64,000 nt of DNA from Desulforapulum sp034007745 (lineage in GTDB: Bacteria > Desulfobacterota > Desulfobacteria > Desulfobacterales > Desulfobacteraceae): the NCBI GenBank assembly GCA_034007745.1, contig JAVEQI010000010.1, positions 21,382 through 85,381 on the forward strand, read 5' to 3'. Each line of letters begins with the position of its first letter. Position 1 is the stretch's first letter. The position numbers and the translations under genes were made by a program. This document shows, piece by piece, positions 1-8,965 of the stretch. The notes beneath the pieces were generated by a model. The model did no database searches and was not told where the DNA came from. It saw only the letters and a program-made list of their open reading frames with translations.

Positions 1-468
1 AAAGCCGTCCACAAAATTTTCCGCCACGGTTTCGACGCTTGCCCTGACCACCCCGGTGCTGTCAAGGCTCTCGGTTTCACGGCCCACGATCATGGAAACC
101 GCCCTTTGACCTGCTTCAAGCCCCCTGGCTTCAAGGGCATCTTTCACCTCAGTTGCCGCCTTGACAAGGCTTCTTGTGGAGAAACAGAAAAAGAGCAGCA
201 GGATCTGGACAAGGTCGCCAAACAAAGGGGTAAAGGCCGTGGCAAGGCCCACGACTGAAAAAGAGATGATCCAGGTTATGATGATAAGAAACACGGCAAA
301 GACAATGCCCGCCATAAACTCGTTTTTAATATACCGCCGCACCGGAGGCTCAAGGCCCTCAATGGCCTTTCCCATAAAGACCACGGGATGGGGAAGATTT
401 CTTGGATCACCGACCAGAAGATCCAGGATAAATGCCAGGGGAATGATATACCAGTTTAAATCTGTCAT
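1..468 (-). CDS. cbiB: CbiB/CobD-type adenosylcobinamide-phosphate synthase, 3' end outside window
   Basis: Inner-membrane enzyme that joins an aminopropanol (or its phosphate) to adenosylcobyric acid in B12 synthesis. The visible N-terminal 155 codons start MTDLNWYIIPLAFILDLLVG and continue with the family's DPRNLPHPVVFMGK segment, two hydrophobic spans and RAVSMIVGRET, all typical of CbiB. The ATG at 468 lies about 9 nt behind GGAGGGG, which overlaps the end of the upstream cobD-like gene (stop at 473), so the two are tightly coupled. The C-terminal half runs off the left edge. Identity is from recognised family sequence; operon position with cobD and cobS supports it. Confidence 0.9.
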   Translation of the reverse strand, partial: MTDLNWYIIPLAFILDLLVGDPRNLPHPVVFMGKAIEGLEPPVRRYIKNEFMAGIVFAVFLIIITWIISFSVVGLATAFTPLFGDLVQILLLFFCFSTRSLVKAATEVKDALEARGLEAGQRAVSMIVGRETESLDSTGVVRASVETVAENFVDGF

Positions 469-472
469 CCCT

Positions 473-1588
473 TTAGCCCCTCCCCCGGTCGAGCCCCATC
501 TCACCTCCAAGATGATGCTTGAGGAGCTTGGCAAGGGTCATGTTTGTATCCCGGTCCTTGAGGGAGAACCGGACAAATCGGCTGGAAAGGCCTTGAAAGT
601 TGGTGCAGTCCCGGATGAGAATCCGGTCATCCCCAAGAAGGGTGCAAAGGGTCGGGGCGTCCATGGGCGGCTCTAATTCCCCAAGCACAAAACAGGCGCA
701 GGAGGGAAAAAGCGTGATGCCCGAACAATGGTCAAGGGCCTTGGCAAACAGCGATCTTTCCCCGTTTATAAATTGCCTGGATAATGCCGTGAAAGCCTCT
801 GTCTCATCCTCCGCCCCAAGAAGGTGAGTCACGGCGGCCTGGGCCAGGGCGTTGACCGACCAGGGCTGGAAAAAGTGCATGAATCGATCGATCACCCCGG
901 GGGCGGCACACAAAAAGCCGGTCCTCAACCCCGGAATCCTGAAGATCTTTGACATGGACGAAAGCACCAGCAGATTGTCAAAACGATCTTCCCCGACAAG
1001 GGTGATATCCTGGGCATGGTCCACAAAGGGCAGGTAGGATTCATCAACCACAAAACGGACATCCGGATACCCCTGGACAAGGTCGAGAATGGCCTGTTTC
1101 TTCACAAGAACCCCGGTGGGGTTGTTGGGGTTGCAGATAACCACTGTATCAAAAGAGTTCGAATCAAGCAGCGCCGCCACCAGGTCAAGGTCTGGAACGA
1201 ACCCGTTGTCAGCGGTTGCCATGGCGTGGTCATAAGCTATGCTGTGAACGGCGCACCCGTCCCTGTAGTCGGAATAGGTGGGACCCAGTATGAGCATCCT
1301 TTTTGCGACAAGGGCCGGGGCAAGGGTGTAGATAAACCAGGTGGTACCGTTGGCAGCCATGACCCGGTCAGGATCGATGTTGTGGCGGCGGGCAAAGGCT
1401 GCCACCATATCGCCTGCATCCACCTCTGGAAGCGAACAGATCTTGTTTAGATTTGCCGCAAGAAACGCCTCAAGGCCCGGAGGAGGGCCAAGGGGGTTTA
1501 AATTGCTGCTCATATCAACGATATCGTCAACCGGACATCCGAGCCTTTGTGCCAGGGCGTTTACATTGCCCCCGTGACCTGTAATCAT
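473..1588 (-). CDS. cobD: PLP-dependent threonine-phosphate decarboxylase-like aminotransferase (CobD/HisC family)
   Basis: A fold-type I PLP enzyme of 371 aa. In cobalamin synthesis the Salmonella CobD type decarboxylates L-threonine-O-3-phosphate to aminopropanol phosphate, the substrate of CbiB encoded directly downstream. Visible: MITGHGGNV at the start (typical of CobD), SNLNPLGPP, NPNNPTG near residue 155, DESY near 185 and the Schiff-base lysine in SSMSKIF near 217. The reading frame is open further upstream into a dispersed repeat; I chose ATG 1588 because it has a GGAAA Shine-Dalgarno and because homologues begin at this GHGGN segment. HisC is the alternative, but the B12 neighbours favour CobD. 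Confidence 0.88.
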   Translation of the reverse strand: MITGHGGNVNALAQRLGCPVDDIVDMSSNLNPLGPPPGLEAFLAANLNKICSLPEVDAGDMVAAFARRHNIDPDRVMAANGTTWFIYTLAPALVAKRMLILGPTYSDYRDGCAVHSIAYDHAMATADNGFVPDLDLVAALLDSNSFDTVVICNPNNPTGVLVKKQAILDLVQGYPDVRFVVDESYLPFVDHAQDITLVGEDRFDNLLVLSSMSKIFRIPGLRTGFLCAAPGVIDRFMHFFQPWSVNALAQAAVTHLLGAEDETEAFTALSRQFINGERSLFAKALDHCSGITLFPSCACFVLGELEPPMDAPTLCTLLGDDRILIRDCTNFQGLSSRFVRFSLKDRDTNMTLAKLLKHHLGGEMGLDRGRG

Positions 1589-1605
1589 AACATCTGTTTC
1601 CTTTT

Positions 1606-1690
1606 TTATATGAAACTCCCGCCGAGCTTGCCGCCACAAAGGGCGACCGCAAGGGGAGCCCCTACACCCACTACCCACTACCCACTATAC
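1606..1690. repeat. Dispersed palindromic REP-like repeat, copy 1
   Basis: Core GCCACAAAGGGCGACCGCAA followed by GGGGAGCCCCTACA (from 1633) forms GGGCGACC / GGGGAGCCCC-type inverted arms. It is followed by CTACCCA-type tandem units (about 1662-1685) and preceded by TTATATGAAACTCCCGCCGA, which recurs in the repeat field near 7936. Related cores occur at 34446-34473 and 40259-40318. It lies between cobS and the cobD-like gene and reaches the cobS stop codon. Confidence 0.7.
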
Positions 1691-2443
1691 AAAGGCCCCT
1701 GCCACAAGAAACAAAACAGCCTCACTAACCTCTGTCATTGCGCCGAGCATATCACCGGTAATACATCCCATCTTGACCTTGTAAAAATAGAGGAGCAACC
1801 CCACGGTAACACCAAAGGCCAGGACAAGAACGATTCCCTTTATACCAAGGGAAAGGGCCATGACAATCACCGGCAAAAGCCAGATAAAATCCTTTGCTGG
1901 AAGTTTTTTTTCAAAGAGATCGTGACCGGTGCCCGTGTTTTTCCTGCCATACTGGAGGAACCTTATACCAAAGAGCATACTTCCCCTTGAGAGGGCCGGA
2001 ACGATAAACAGAAAAACCAGGACGGCCGAGGACGAACACTCAGTTTTAACGGCATAGATACCCGCCGTCTTCACGGCCAATATGGCAATAATCGCCACAA
2101 GCCCCATCATCCCGGTGCTTGAATCCTTCATGATCTCCAGGGCGCGTTCCCTGGAGCGATGGCTGAAAAGCCCGTCTGCCGCATCCCCCAGCCCGTCCAA
2201 GTGAAAGGCCCCTGTGACAGCCACGAGAAAGAGCATATCCAGGATGGCCACCACGGGATCACTCCACAACAGGGATGCACCGCAGTCCAGTGCCGCAAGC
2301 AGCCCCCCCAGGATCAATCCCACCACGGGGAAACAGCGTATCATGCCGAGCGGTGAGAACCTGACGTCTTTCCCCGCCGGAAGAATGGTGATGAACATGA
2401 GGGCAGATCTTAAATCCCCTGCAAACGAGCTAATAGGTGTCAA
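1685..2443 (-). CDS. cobS: CobS adenosylcobinamide-GDP ribazoletransferase (cobalamin synthase)
   Basis: Polytopic inner-membrane enzyme that condenses adenosyl-GDP-cobinamide with alpha-ribazole in the last stage of B12 assembly. Diagnostic segments: FITILPAG near the start, GAFHLDGLGDAADGLFSHRSRERALEIMKDSSTGMMG (metal/substrate loops, split over about residues 75-115) and GCITGDMLGAMTEVSEA near the C-terminus. The frame is open to a TTG at 2488, deep inside the upstream gene. I prefer the TTG at 2443, which has GAAGAGG six nt upstream and overlaps the preceding stop by 14 nt; ATG 2398 is a shorter option. Family assignment is firm, the start is not. Confidence 0.9.
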   Translation of the reverse strand: MTPISSFAGDLRSALMFITILPAGKDVRFSPLGMIRCFPVVGLILGGLLAALDCGASLLWSDPVVAILDMLFLVAVTGAFHLDGLGDAADGLFSHRSRERALEIMKDSSTGMMGLVAIIAILAVKTAGIYAVKTECSSSAVLVFLFIVPALSRGSMLFGIRFLQYGRKNTGTGHDLFEKKLPAKDFIWLLPVIVMALSLGIKGIVLVLAFGVTVGLLLYFYKVKMGCITGDMLGAMTEVSEAVLFLVAGAFV

Positions 2444-3935
2444 TGGCAACCTCTTCAATGCGTTTAATTCCGTTCTGGTTGAGGACAAGGCGAAATCGAC
2501 GATAGACGTCCCGGCCGCTTCCCGAATACTTCATGATCATGTTCACGTGGTAGACCCGGTTGCCTAAAATCTTCCGGCAGCGTCGGTCATCACACACATA
2601 AATCGGGGTTTTGGAGTCGTCCATCCGGGCGAGGTAACGACTGACGTTAAGGCGCATGATATCCACAATGCTGTTCATCGGATAGTCATGATAAATGGAT
2701 CTGAACTGCCGGTTCAAAATCTTTATCTGTTTTCGATACAGAATGACCTTTTCACCTACCCAGTCATTTTCAATCTCGGTAATGTGATCCTTGGCCCGGA
2801 GCTTCACAATGGTGTCTGGCAGATTCTTACTCTTTAAAAAGGCAAAACTCTCCTTGCACCACCCTAACTTCTCCTTTGCATTAAAGTAAATCTTTCGCCT
2901 GTGGTCATAGAGCCGGGTTTTGAGCTTGGTACCAAGATAGGCCCGGATGAAATCTTTGACACGATCCTTGAACATATAGCTTACGACCAGCACAAGAAAA
3001 AGAGGAGTGGAAACCGTAGCATAGGCTGACTGGGCAAAAAAAACAGCCCCGGTTGCAAACACCATGGCAATGCCTGCTGCAATGGCAAAGGCGAACTGCT
3101 CGAGCAGCTCCCCCTCATGCTTGAACTTTGTCTGCAGGAACAAAACATTGGCCATGAATTTTTTCAACACGCTGGACCGGAAGAGGAACTCCTCATTTGT
3201 CGAATCCATACTGGGAATCGACGGATAACTGTTTGCCCTGCGGTATTCAAGCTCGGCTCTGATCAGGCTTAAAAGCGATGTCCCAGGAGACACCCTGCCG
3301 GAAAAATCAAACCGTTTGATCACCTGGAGAAGTTCATAGGTGTAATACTCAATAAGAAGGCTCAGGTACTCATCGCCAAAGAGGAAATAGGAAAAGATAT
3401 CTCTGTTTGCGGCCGGGACATTCACCTTGGTTCTGAGATCCCTGAAGGCAGTTGTAACAGCATCAATGCCGGTGAGATACTGGTCTACAAGATCCCGCAG
3501 GTCCCGATCCTTGAGATTCATATCCCCGGGGATGGGGTTCTTTTGCCGTTCAGCGATGAACTTAACATGATCCCTGAGAGCGCTCTTAAAAATACAGCAG
3601 AACATCTTAAGGTAATACTCATAATCCGCAAACGCTTTTTCATCTTCACCGGCATAGAGACGCTCAATTGCCAGCGTAAGTTTTCCCAGGGGAGAATCAG
3701 CGCCCGCAACCATGTTCCGGAGCAGCACCACAGGGGTCTGCAATCTCACATAGGCCTGAATGCAGTTATAAAAATCTTTTCGGGTATAGGTATGGCGGTT
3801 GATACCAAGATTATTTGGGAAAAAAAGATAGGTCTCCACGTCATAGATCTTTGCCCCTTCCTCACCGGTAAAGGGGTATCCAAGCTTGATCTCAAACTGA
3901 TATTTATCGTGGATCTGGATGGTCTCTTCGATCAC
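2430..3935 (-). CDS. Hypothetical 501-aa protein with central membrane hairpin
   Basis: Function not recognised. GTG 3935 follows AGAGG by 7 nt and is preferred over a TTG 24 nt upstream. Layout: soluble N-terminal half (about 1-275) rich in aromatic and charged residues, two hydrophobic spans around residues 285-325 (FAIAAGIAMVFATGAVFF and LFLVLVVSYMF), then a basic C-terminal domain containing CDDRRCRKILG and ending EEVAIDTY. The last codons overlap the favoured cobS start, so the two are probably cotranslated. The basic tail and membrane hairpin suggest a cytoplasmic-facing membrane protein; a B12-related role is only an inference from position. Confidence 0.75.
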   Translation of the reverse strand: MIEETIQIHDKYQFEIKLGYPFTGEEGAKIYDVETYLFFPNNLGINRHTYTRKDFYNCIQAYVRLQTPVVLLRNMVAGADSPLGKLTLAIERLYAGEDEKAFADYEYYLKMFCCIFKSALRDHVKFIAERQKNPIPGDMNLKDRDLRDLVDQYLTGIDAVTTAFRDLRTKVNVPAANRDIFSYFLFGDEYLSLLIEYYTYELLQVIKRFDFSGRVSPGTSLLSLIRAELEYRRANSYPSIPSMDSTNEEFLFRSSVLKKFMANVLFLQTKFKHEGELLEQFAFAIAAGIAMVFATGAVFFAQSAYATVSTPLFLVLVVSYMFKDRVKDFIRAYLGTKLKTRLYDHRRKIYFNAKEKLGWCKESFAFLKSKNLPDTIVKLRAKDHITEIENDWVGEKVILYRKQIKILNRQFRSIYHDYPMNSIVDIMRLNVSRYLARMDDSKTPIYVCDDRRCRKILGNRVYHVNMIMKYSGSGRDVYRRFRLVLNQNGIKRIEEVAIDTY

Positions 3936-3995
3936 GCCCCGACCTCTTTTACCAGCCAACTACCCCTACCGAAACCGGATTTTGATATTATTCTA

Positions 3996-4943
3996 TTATT
4001 TAACAAACTTATTCCTGGCCTGGTAAAAGAGGCCCCTGTCCTGGCGTACACTCTCTATTTTACCCGTCTTTTCAAGGGCTGCAAGGTACTTGTTGATCTC
4101 GTTGACATGGGAACCCAGGATCGTTGCAAGATCCTCCAGGGTGCAGGGCCTCCTGAGAACAGTCTCAAGGATGGCCGACTCCATATCCGTTCGAAAGGAT
4201 TCGATTTCCCTTCGTTGGGGCGGTTCGGCAATCACCTCCACCTCAAAGGGCTTGAAAAGAACCGCTATCTCCTGGAGGTGGGCCTGGGTTGCGGCTTGAA
4301 TGCCGGGCACAACCCCTGGTCTATCCAGGGTGTTGAGCTGAACAATGTCGGGGCGGATGCGTTCAACCGCCGCCCTTAAGGCCGCAAGCTCTTCCGGGGA
4401 ATCGTTGCAGCCGGGCAGAATAAAAATCTCCAGGGCTAGCCTGCCAGCATATTCCGACCGGAAAGCCACAATTCCCTCAATATAGGATGCTGTGTCGATG
4501 GAAGGATGGGGACGGTTAATCTTTTGAATCGAGGACGACAGTGCGCCGTCAAGGGAGGGCATAACAAGATCGGCTCCAAGGATTGATTTTCTCACCTCGG
4601 GATCAAAAAACAGGGTGCCGTTAGTGAGAACTGCAATTGAAACATTGGGTTTTCTGGCCCGTATAAAATCGATCACCTCTTTGATCCCCATATTGAGGCA
4701 GGGCTCACCCGAACCGGAAAAAGTTATAAAATCAGGATCAGGATGACTGGAGAAATAATCCCCAAGTTCGGCCAGAACCTCTTCCACAGGCACATATTCC
4801 TGCCGATCAACCGTGAGGTCGGTTGTTTTGCCACACTCGCAGTATATACAGTCAAGGGAACAGATCTTGTGGGTGACAAGGTCCACCCCCAGGGAGGCCC
4901 CCAGGCGCCTCGATGGTACAGGTCCAAACAGATATTTATACAT
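3996..4943 (-). CDS. Radical SAM protein, COG0731 (wyosine synthase-like) family
   Basis: 315 aa. The N-terminus MYKYLFGPVPSRRLGASLGV and the cluster motif CSLDCIYC (Cx3Cx2C, residues about 29-36) followed by ECGKTT are characteristic of the bacterial COG0731 radical SAM group, related to archaeal TYW1. Further radical SAM features are FSGSGEPCLN (GGE-like) and the barrel segments to about residue 220; the last 80 residues look like a winged-helix domain (RRPCTLEDLATILGSHVNEI). Substrate unknown. ATG 4943 has GGGGTG upstream. It heads the minus-strand run towards the B12 genes but is separated from the next gene by about 60 nt, so a shared operon is possible. Confidence 0.85.
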   Translation of the reverse strand: MYKYLFGPVPSRRLGASLGVDLVTHKICSLDCIYCECGKTTDLTVDRQEYVPVEEVLAELGDYFSSHPDPDFITFSGSGEPCLNMGIKEVIDFIRARKPNVSIAVLTNGTLFFDPEVRKSILGADLVMPSLDGALSSSIQKINRPHPSIDTASYIEGIVAFRSEYAGRLALEIFILPGCNDSPEELAALRAAVERIRPDIVQLNTLDRPGVVPGIQAATQAHLQEIAVLFKPFEVEVIAEPPQRREIESFRTDMESAILETVLRRPCTLEDLATILGSHVNEINKYLAALEKTGKIESVRQDRGLFYQARNKFVK

Positions 4944-5147
4944 TTCACACCCCTATTCATATTTTTTCAGGCCGAATCTTCTCCAGCAGCAACTCTCATT
5001 TTAACTTTATGACCATACAGCTGCCGACACCCTGGGAGCAACTCATAAATTGCCCCTGCACCACCACCGCCCGTTAAAAGAATCCGGCAAAATTACACAG
5101 AAATGTTAATAACATAATTTGATCAATATTTTAACCGTTAAAATAAT

Positions 5148-5177
5148 TGGAATTATTGATTCTGGAATTGTTGATTC
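5148..5177 (+). repeat. 15-bp tandem direct repeat in the AT-rich spacer 4944-5283
   Basis: TGGAATTATTGATTC is followed immediately by TGGAATTGTTGATTC (one difference). It lies 107 nt upstream of the histidine kinase start, in a 340-bp AT-rich divergent spacer that otherwise holds no gene I can support. Two in-phase sites could bind a regulator; this is inference only. Confidence 0.5.
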
Positions 5178-5283
5178 ACCCCAGGATTGAAAAACATTTA
5201 AAGATCAGATACAAATAAACTTCCATCTGGAAATCAAGCCTTTTATTTGCAGTCCATACCCCGTTGAACTTTGGAGAAAAAGA

Positions 5284-7761
5284 ATGATACCAACCGGCAC
5301 AATCGGCTTTATCAACAATGTGGCTCTTTTGGTCTGCATGGGATTTTTCTATGACATCCTGACACCTGGGCAAATCAACGAAAAAAAAGTCTCCAGCCGT
5401 GTTGTGACCGGCATCATACTTGGCGGTATGGGCATTGTCGTCATGCTCAACCCCTGGGAGTTGTCACCCGGGGTTAGAATTGATCCCCGTTCCATTCTAC
5501 TCTGCATCACAGGACTCTTCTTTGGAACCATTCCCGTCGCAGTTGCCATATTCATGACAGCCCTCTATCGAATCCTGATTGGTGGAGCAGGTACATGGGT
5601 CGGCGTAGGGATAATCGTCACCTCAGGTGCAGTGGGCCTTGCATGGCGTTATTTGCGGAAAAAGAACCCTGGGGATTTTTCGATTGGGGAAATCTTTCTT
5701 ATCGGATTGGTTGTTCATATTCTAGTGCTTGCCTGGATGCTGATCCTCCCCCAGTCCGTGAAGGGCGAGGTCCTTTACCGGGTAAGCCTGCCTGTTCTGC
5801 TGGTTTTTCCTTTAGGAACGGCCCTGCTTGGCAGGCTCGTGGTAAACCGCCATGGAAACAGGCAAATAAAGGAAGATTTAAAAAAATCCGAAGAAAACTA
5901 CCGAACCATATATGAAAATGCCGTTGAAGGGTTTTTCCAGAGCACTCCCCAGGGGCGTTTTATCTCTGTAAACCCTTCATTTGCAAACATATTCGGCTAT
6001 AAATCTGCAAACAGCATGATCTCAGAAATTGTTGACATTCCAACACAGTTTTATGTGAATCCAGAGGATCGACAGCGCTACCTTAAACTTCTCCAGAAAA
6101 CGGGCCATGTACAAAACTTTGAATTCAAGGCTTTGCGCAGGGATGGCTCCCGGATCTGGGTATCTGAAAGCGCAAGGGTAATCCATGACGACGAGGGCAA
6201 CCCCCTTCGTTTTGAGGGAAATATAATGGACATTACCCGGCAGAAGCAGACCCTGGAACGGTTGAAGGCAAGCGAAGCCTGGAACCGGTCCGTCATCCAG
6301 ACGGCCATGGACGGGTATTGGCTCACGAGCAGCGATGGAAATCTTCTCGAGATCAACGATGCCTATTGCCGAATGTCAGGCTATGACGAACAGGAACTTC
6401 TATCCATGGACATCAGACAGATAACATCCGACCATACGGCAGATAAAGTTCTTGCCCGGATTAAAACGATAATTGAACGAGGCGGAGACAGATTTGAAAC
6501 CCGGCACCGCCGTAAGGACGGCACCCTGTTTGACGTTGAGGCAAGCGTTCAATACAGAAGGGACGAAGACCGGTTCATCTATTTTCTGAGGGATCTTACC
6601 CAGCGTAAACAGCTGGAAGAACGAATTGTGCAGGCCCAGAAAATGGAAGCCATAGGCACCCTGGCAGGCGGCATTGCCCATGATTTCAACAACATCCTGT
6701 TTCCCATCATGGGCATGGCTGAGATGCTCCTGGAGGACCTTGCCCCGGGCAGTCCCGAACATGAAAACACCCGGATCATTTTAGAATCCGGCCGTCGAGG
6801 CAGTAAACTTGTAAAACAGATCCTTACCTTCAGCCGTCAGGACGAATATAAGCTCGTACCCATCAGGGTTCAGCAGGTGGTAAAAGAGGTATTAAAACTG
6901 AGCCGCTCGACAATTTCGACCAACATCGAGATCAGCCAGGATCTTGAAGCCGGTTGCGGCCTTGTCATGGCTGACCCCACCCAGCTGCACCAGATTGCCA
7001 TGAACCTTATCACCAACGCCCTTCACGCCGTGGAGGAAATCCAGGGAAAGATAGATGTCCGGGTCCATGGGGTGACCCTCCAGGGAAACGAGTGGAGCGA
7101 CCCTGGACCCAGGCCTGGCAAATACGCCCTGCTCAGCGTATCCGACAACGGACACGGGATATCTCCGGATGTTATGGTCAAAATTTTTGAACCCTATTTC
7201 ACCACCAAAGAGCGGGGCAAAGGGACAGGGCTGGGGCTCGCCATTATTTACGGCATCCTCACGGAATACAAGGGAGAGATCAAAATTTACAGTGAACAGG
7301 GCAAGGGAACGACCGTCAACGTTTACCTGCCCCTGATGGATAGGACAGCCGAGAAGGGAACCATGGAAAACCTCATATCCCCCAAGGGGGGTAACGAAAG
7401 GATACTTCTGGTTGACGATGAAGAACCCATTGTACGACTCCAACGGCTCATATTTGAGCGTCTCGGGTATCAGGTAACCGTGCGGACGAGCAGCCTGGAA
7501 GCCCTTGAAGCCTTCAGGGCAAATCCAGATCGATTTGACCTTGTAGTGACCGACATGAACATGCCAAACATGACAGGAGCACAACTTGCCAGGGAACTCA
7601 TTGCCCTTAGACCTGATATACCCATCATAGTCTCAACCGGCTTCAGCGAAACGCTTGATAAAAAAGACATGAAAGAACTGGGGATAAAGGATTTTTTAAT
7701 GAAACCTGTGGTTAAATCAGAAATGGCAAGGGTGGTTAGACGGGTTTTGGATGAGAGGTAG
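5284..7761 (+). CDS. Hybrid sensor histidine kinase: 5TMR-LYT membrane sensor, two PAS, HisKA, HATPase, receiver
   Basis: 825 aa. Residues 1-200 hold about six membrane spans containing the LytS-type 5TM signature (RIDPRSILLCITGLFFGTIP). Two PAS domains follow (about 205-320 and 335-445). The H-box AGGIAHDFNNILFP has His466 (codon at 6679), the kinase domain has DPTQLHQIAMNLITNALHAV and GTGLGLAI, and the C-terminal receiver carries Asp757 in VVTDMNMP plus a conserved Lys in FLMKPV. ATG 5284 sits behind TTGGAGAA. No response regulator or output gene adjoins it, so it is an orphan kinase that presumably relays through a distant phosphotransfer partner. Confidence 0.92.
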   Translation: MIPTGTIGFINNVALLVCMGFFYDILTPGQINEKKVSSRVVTGIILGGMGIVVMLNPWELSPGVRIDPRSILLCITGLFFGTIPVAVAIFMTALYRILIGGAGTWVGVGIIVTSGAVGLAWRYLRKKNPGDFSIGEIFLIGLVVHILVLAWMLILPQSVKGEVLYRVSLPVLLVFPLGTALLGRLVVNRHGNRQIKEDLKKSEENYRTIYENAVEGFFQSTPQGRFISVNPSFANIFGYKSANSMISEIVDIPTQFYVNPEDRQRYLKLLQKTGHVQNFEFKALRRDGSRIWVSESARVIHDDEGNPLRFEGNIMDITRQKQTLERLKASEAWNRSVIQTAMDGYWLTSSDGNLLEINDAYCRMSGYDEQELLSMDIRQITSDHTADKVLARIKTIIERGGDRFETRHRRKDGTLFDVEASVQYRRDEDRFIYFLRDLTQRKQLEERIVQAQKMEAIGTLAGGIAHDFNNILFPIMGMAEMLLEDLAPGSPEHENTRIILESGRRGSKLVKQILTFSRQDEYKLVPIRVQQVVKEVLKLSRSTISTNIEISQDLEAGCGLVMADPTQLHQIAMNLITNALHAVEEIQGKIDVRVHGVTLQGNEWSDPGPRPGKYALLSVSDNGHGISPDVMVKIFEPYFTTKERGKGTGLGLAIIYGILTEYKGEIKIYSEQGKGTTVNVYLPLMDRTAEKGTMENLISPKGGNERILLVDDEEPIVRLQRLIFERLGYQVTVRTSSLEALEAFRANPDRFDLVVTDMNMPNMTGAQLARELIALRPDIPIIVSTGFSETLDKKDMKELGIKDFLMKPVVKSEMARVVRRVLDER

Positions 7762-7838
7762 TAGTCTCTGCAGGCAGTGGGTAGAGGTAGGGGAGCAAGA
7801 AACTTGAAACAGGAGACAAAGTTCAGCCCTAATTCAAG

Positions 7839-8040
7839 TTTCATGCTTCGTTGTGACAGGATAGCCTGTCATGTGGGTTTTATAAGAAACAACTATTGTG
7901 TTTCATTGTTCGTTGTGTCCCTGGGGGCGTGTCGGTTATAAGAAACTCCCGTCGAGGCGTTGTTATTGGCGGTGTTTCAATATTCGTTGTGGTCGGATGC
8001 CTCTCTCGCTCCGGCCGTGCCGGTTATAAAAAACATTCCC
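7839..8040. repeat. Three degenerate tandem units of a 62-74 bp repeat
   Basis: Units begin at 7839, 7901 and 7975 with TTTCATnnTTCGTTGTG-like heads, and end in GGTTATAAGAAACTCCCG-like tails (7873, 7933, 8021). The tail matches the segment before the REP-like core at 1606. The array fills the convergent gap between the kinase and the FKBP gene, and GCAGTGGGTAGAGGTAG at 7774 resembles the CTACCCA tails of the REP copies in reverse. Confidence 0.6.
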
Positions 8041-8046
8041 CCGAAC

Positions 8047-8760
8047 TTATTCCTGAATACCCAGGAGTTCAATCTCAAAAATCAAAGCGCTGCCCGGATC
8101 AATTGCGCGGCCTGCGCCACGCTCCCCATAGGCAAGATCCGAGGGGATATAGAGCATCCATTTGGATCCTACATTCATCAGCTGAAGCGCCTCGGTCCAT
8201 CCCTTGATCACCCCTGTTACAGGAAATGATGCGGGGGTTCCCCTCTGGTAGGAGGAGTCGAATTCCTGGCCGTCAATTGTCGTTCCCCGGTAGTGGCATT
8301 CAACAGTGTCCGAGGAAACCGGCTTTTTCCCCTCACCTTTTTTCATGACTTTATACTGAAGGCCGCTCTCAAGGGTAACAACCCCATCTTTCTTCTGATT
8401 CTCGGCAAGAAAAATATCCCCGTCGATCTTGTTCTTCTCTGCAGCAGCCTTCATCTTTGCCATCTGGACTTCCTGCATCTGCTGCTGGAAGGCCGCCATG
8501 CTCTCCTGTATCTCCTGGTCGGTCATGAGCTTCTCACCTGCGGTGCTCGAAGCAAACCCCTTAAAAAAAGCATCCTGGTCAACGGAATAATCCTGCTTAA
8601 TGTTGTTTCCAATGGTTGCGCCAAGTGCATAGCTGATCTTCTGATCCTCGGTCTTCAATGTTGCATCTGCGCAAAGGGCAGAGCCTGCGAAAAAGAGTAA
8701 TGCTGCCCCTGCGGCAATGCCGAGGGTGAAACTTTTGTTCATCAAATTCTTTTTTATCAT
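8047..8760 (-). CDS. Periplasmic FKBP-type peptidyl-prolyl cis-trans isomerase (FkpA/Mip-like)
   Basis: 237 aa. Begins with a Sec signal peptide (basic MIKKNLMNKS, hydrophobic core, cleavage near GSALCADA), followed by an N-terminal dimerisation region with the helical segment KAAAEKNKIDGDIFLAENQKK, and an FKBP domain from about residue 125. Hallmarks: VECHYRGTTIDGQEFDSSY, FPVTGVIKGWTEALQLM, WMLYIPSDLAYGERGAG and LIFEIELL. Such Mip/FkpA proteins are dimeric folding helpers in the periplasm. ATG 8760 is preceded by GGAGTG. It is a single-gene unit, convergent with the kinase. Confidence 0.93.
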   Translation of the reverse strand: MIKKNLMNKSFTLGIAAGAALLFFAGSALCADATLKTEDQKISYALGATIGNNIKQDYSVDQDAFFKGFASSTAGEKLMTDQEIQESMAAFQQQMQEVQMAKMKAAAEKNKIDGDIFLAENQKKDGVVTLESGLQYKVMKKGEGKKPVSSDTVECHYRGTTIDGQEFDSSYQRGTPASFPVTGVIKGWTEALQLMNVGSKWMLYIPSDLAYGERGAGRAIDPGSALIFEIELLGIQE

Positions 8761-8965
8761 CTGGACACTCCTTTAAAATGGCTGAAAATTTAACAACAGT
8801 TTAACAACTAAAAATTGTTTTGCTACCAGAAATACCGGGTAATAGCAATCATAGATTTTTTAGCCAGCGATGCTCATTTTGACAGAGCAGGGTTATGAAT
8901 ACAGAAAACACGCACCATGGAAAAAAAGGGATGTTTCTTTTCAATAGATCATAGTATGTTGCTTA

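Noticed and set aside
161..676. Open frame on the + strand
   Set aside because: It lies antisense to cbiB and the cobD-like gene, which are clear family members; it has no family features.
3960..5283. Cobalamin riboswitch before the B12 genes
   Set aside because: No B12-box-like GCCACTG or matching structure was seen upstream of the minus-strand run.
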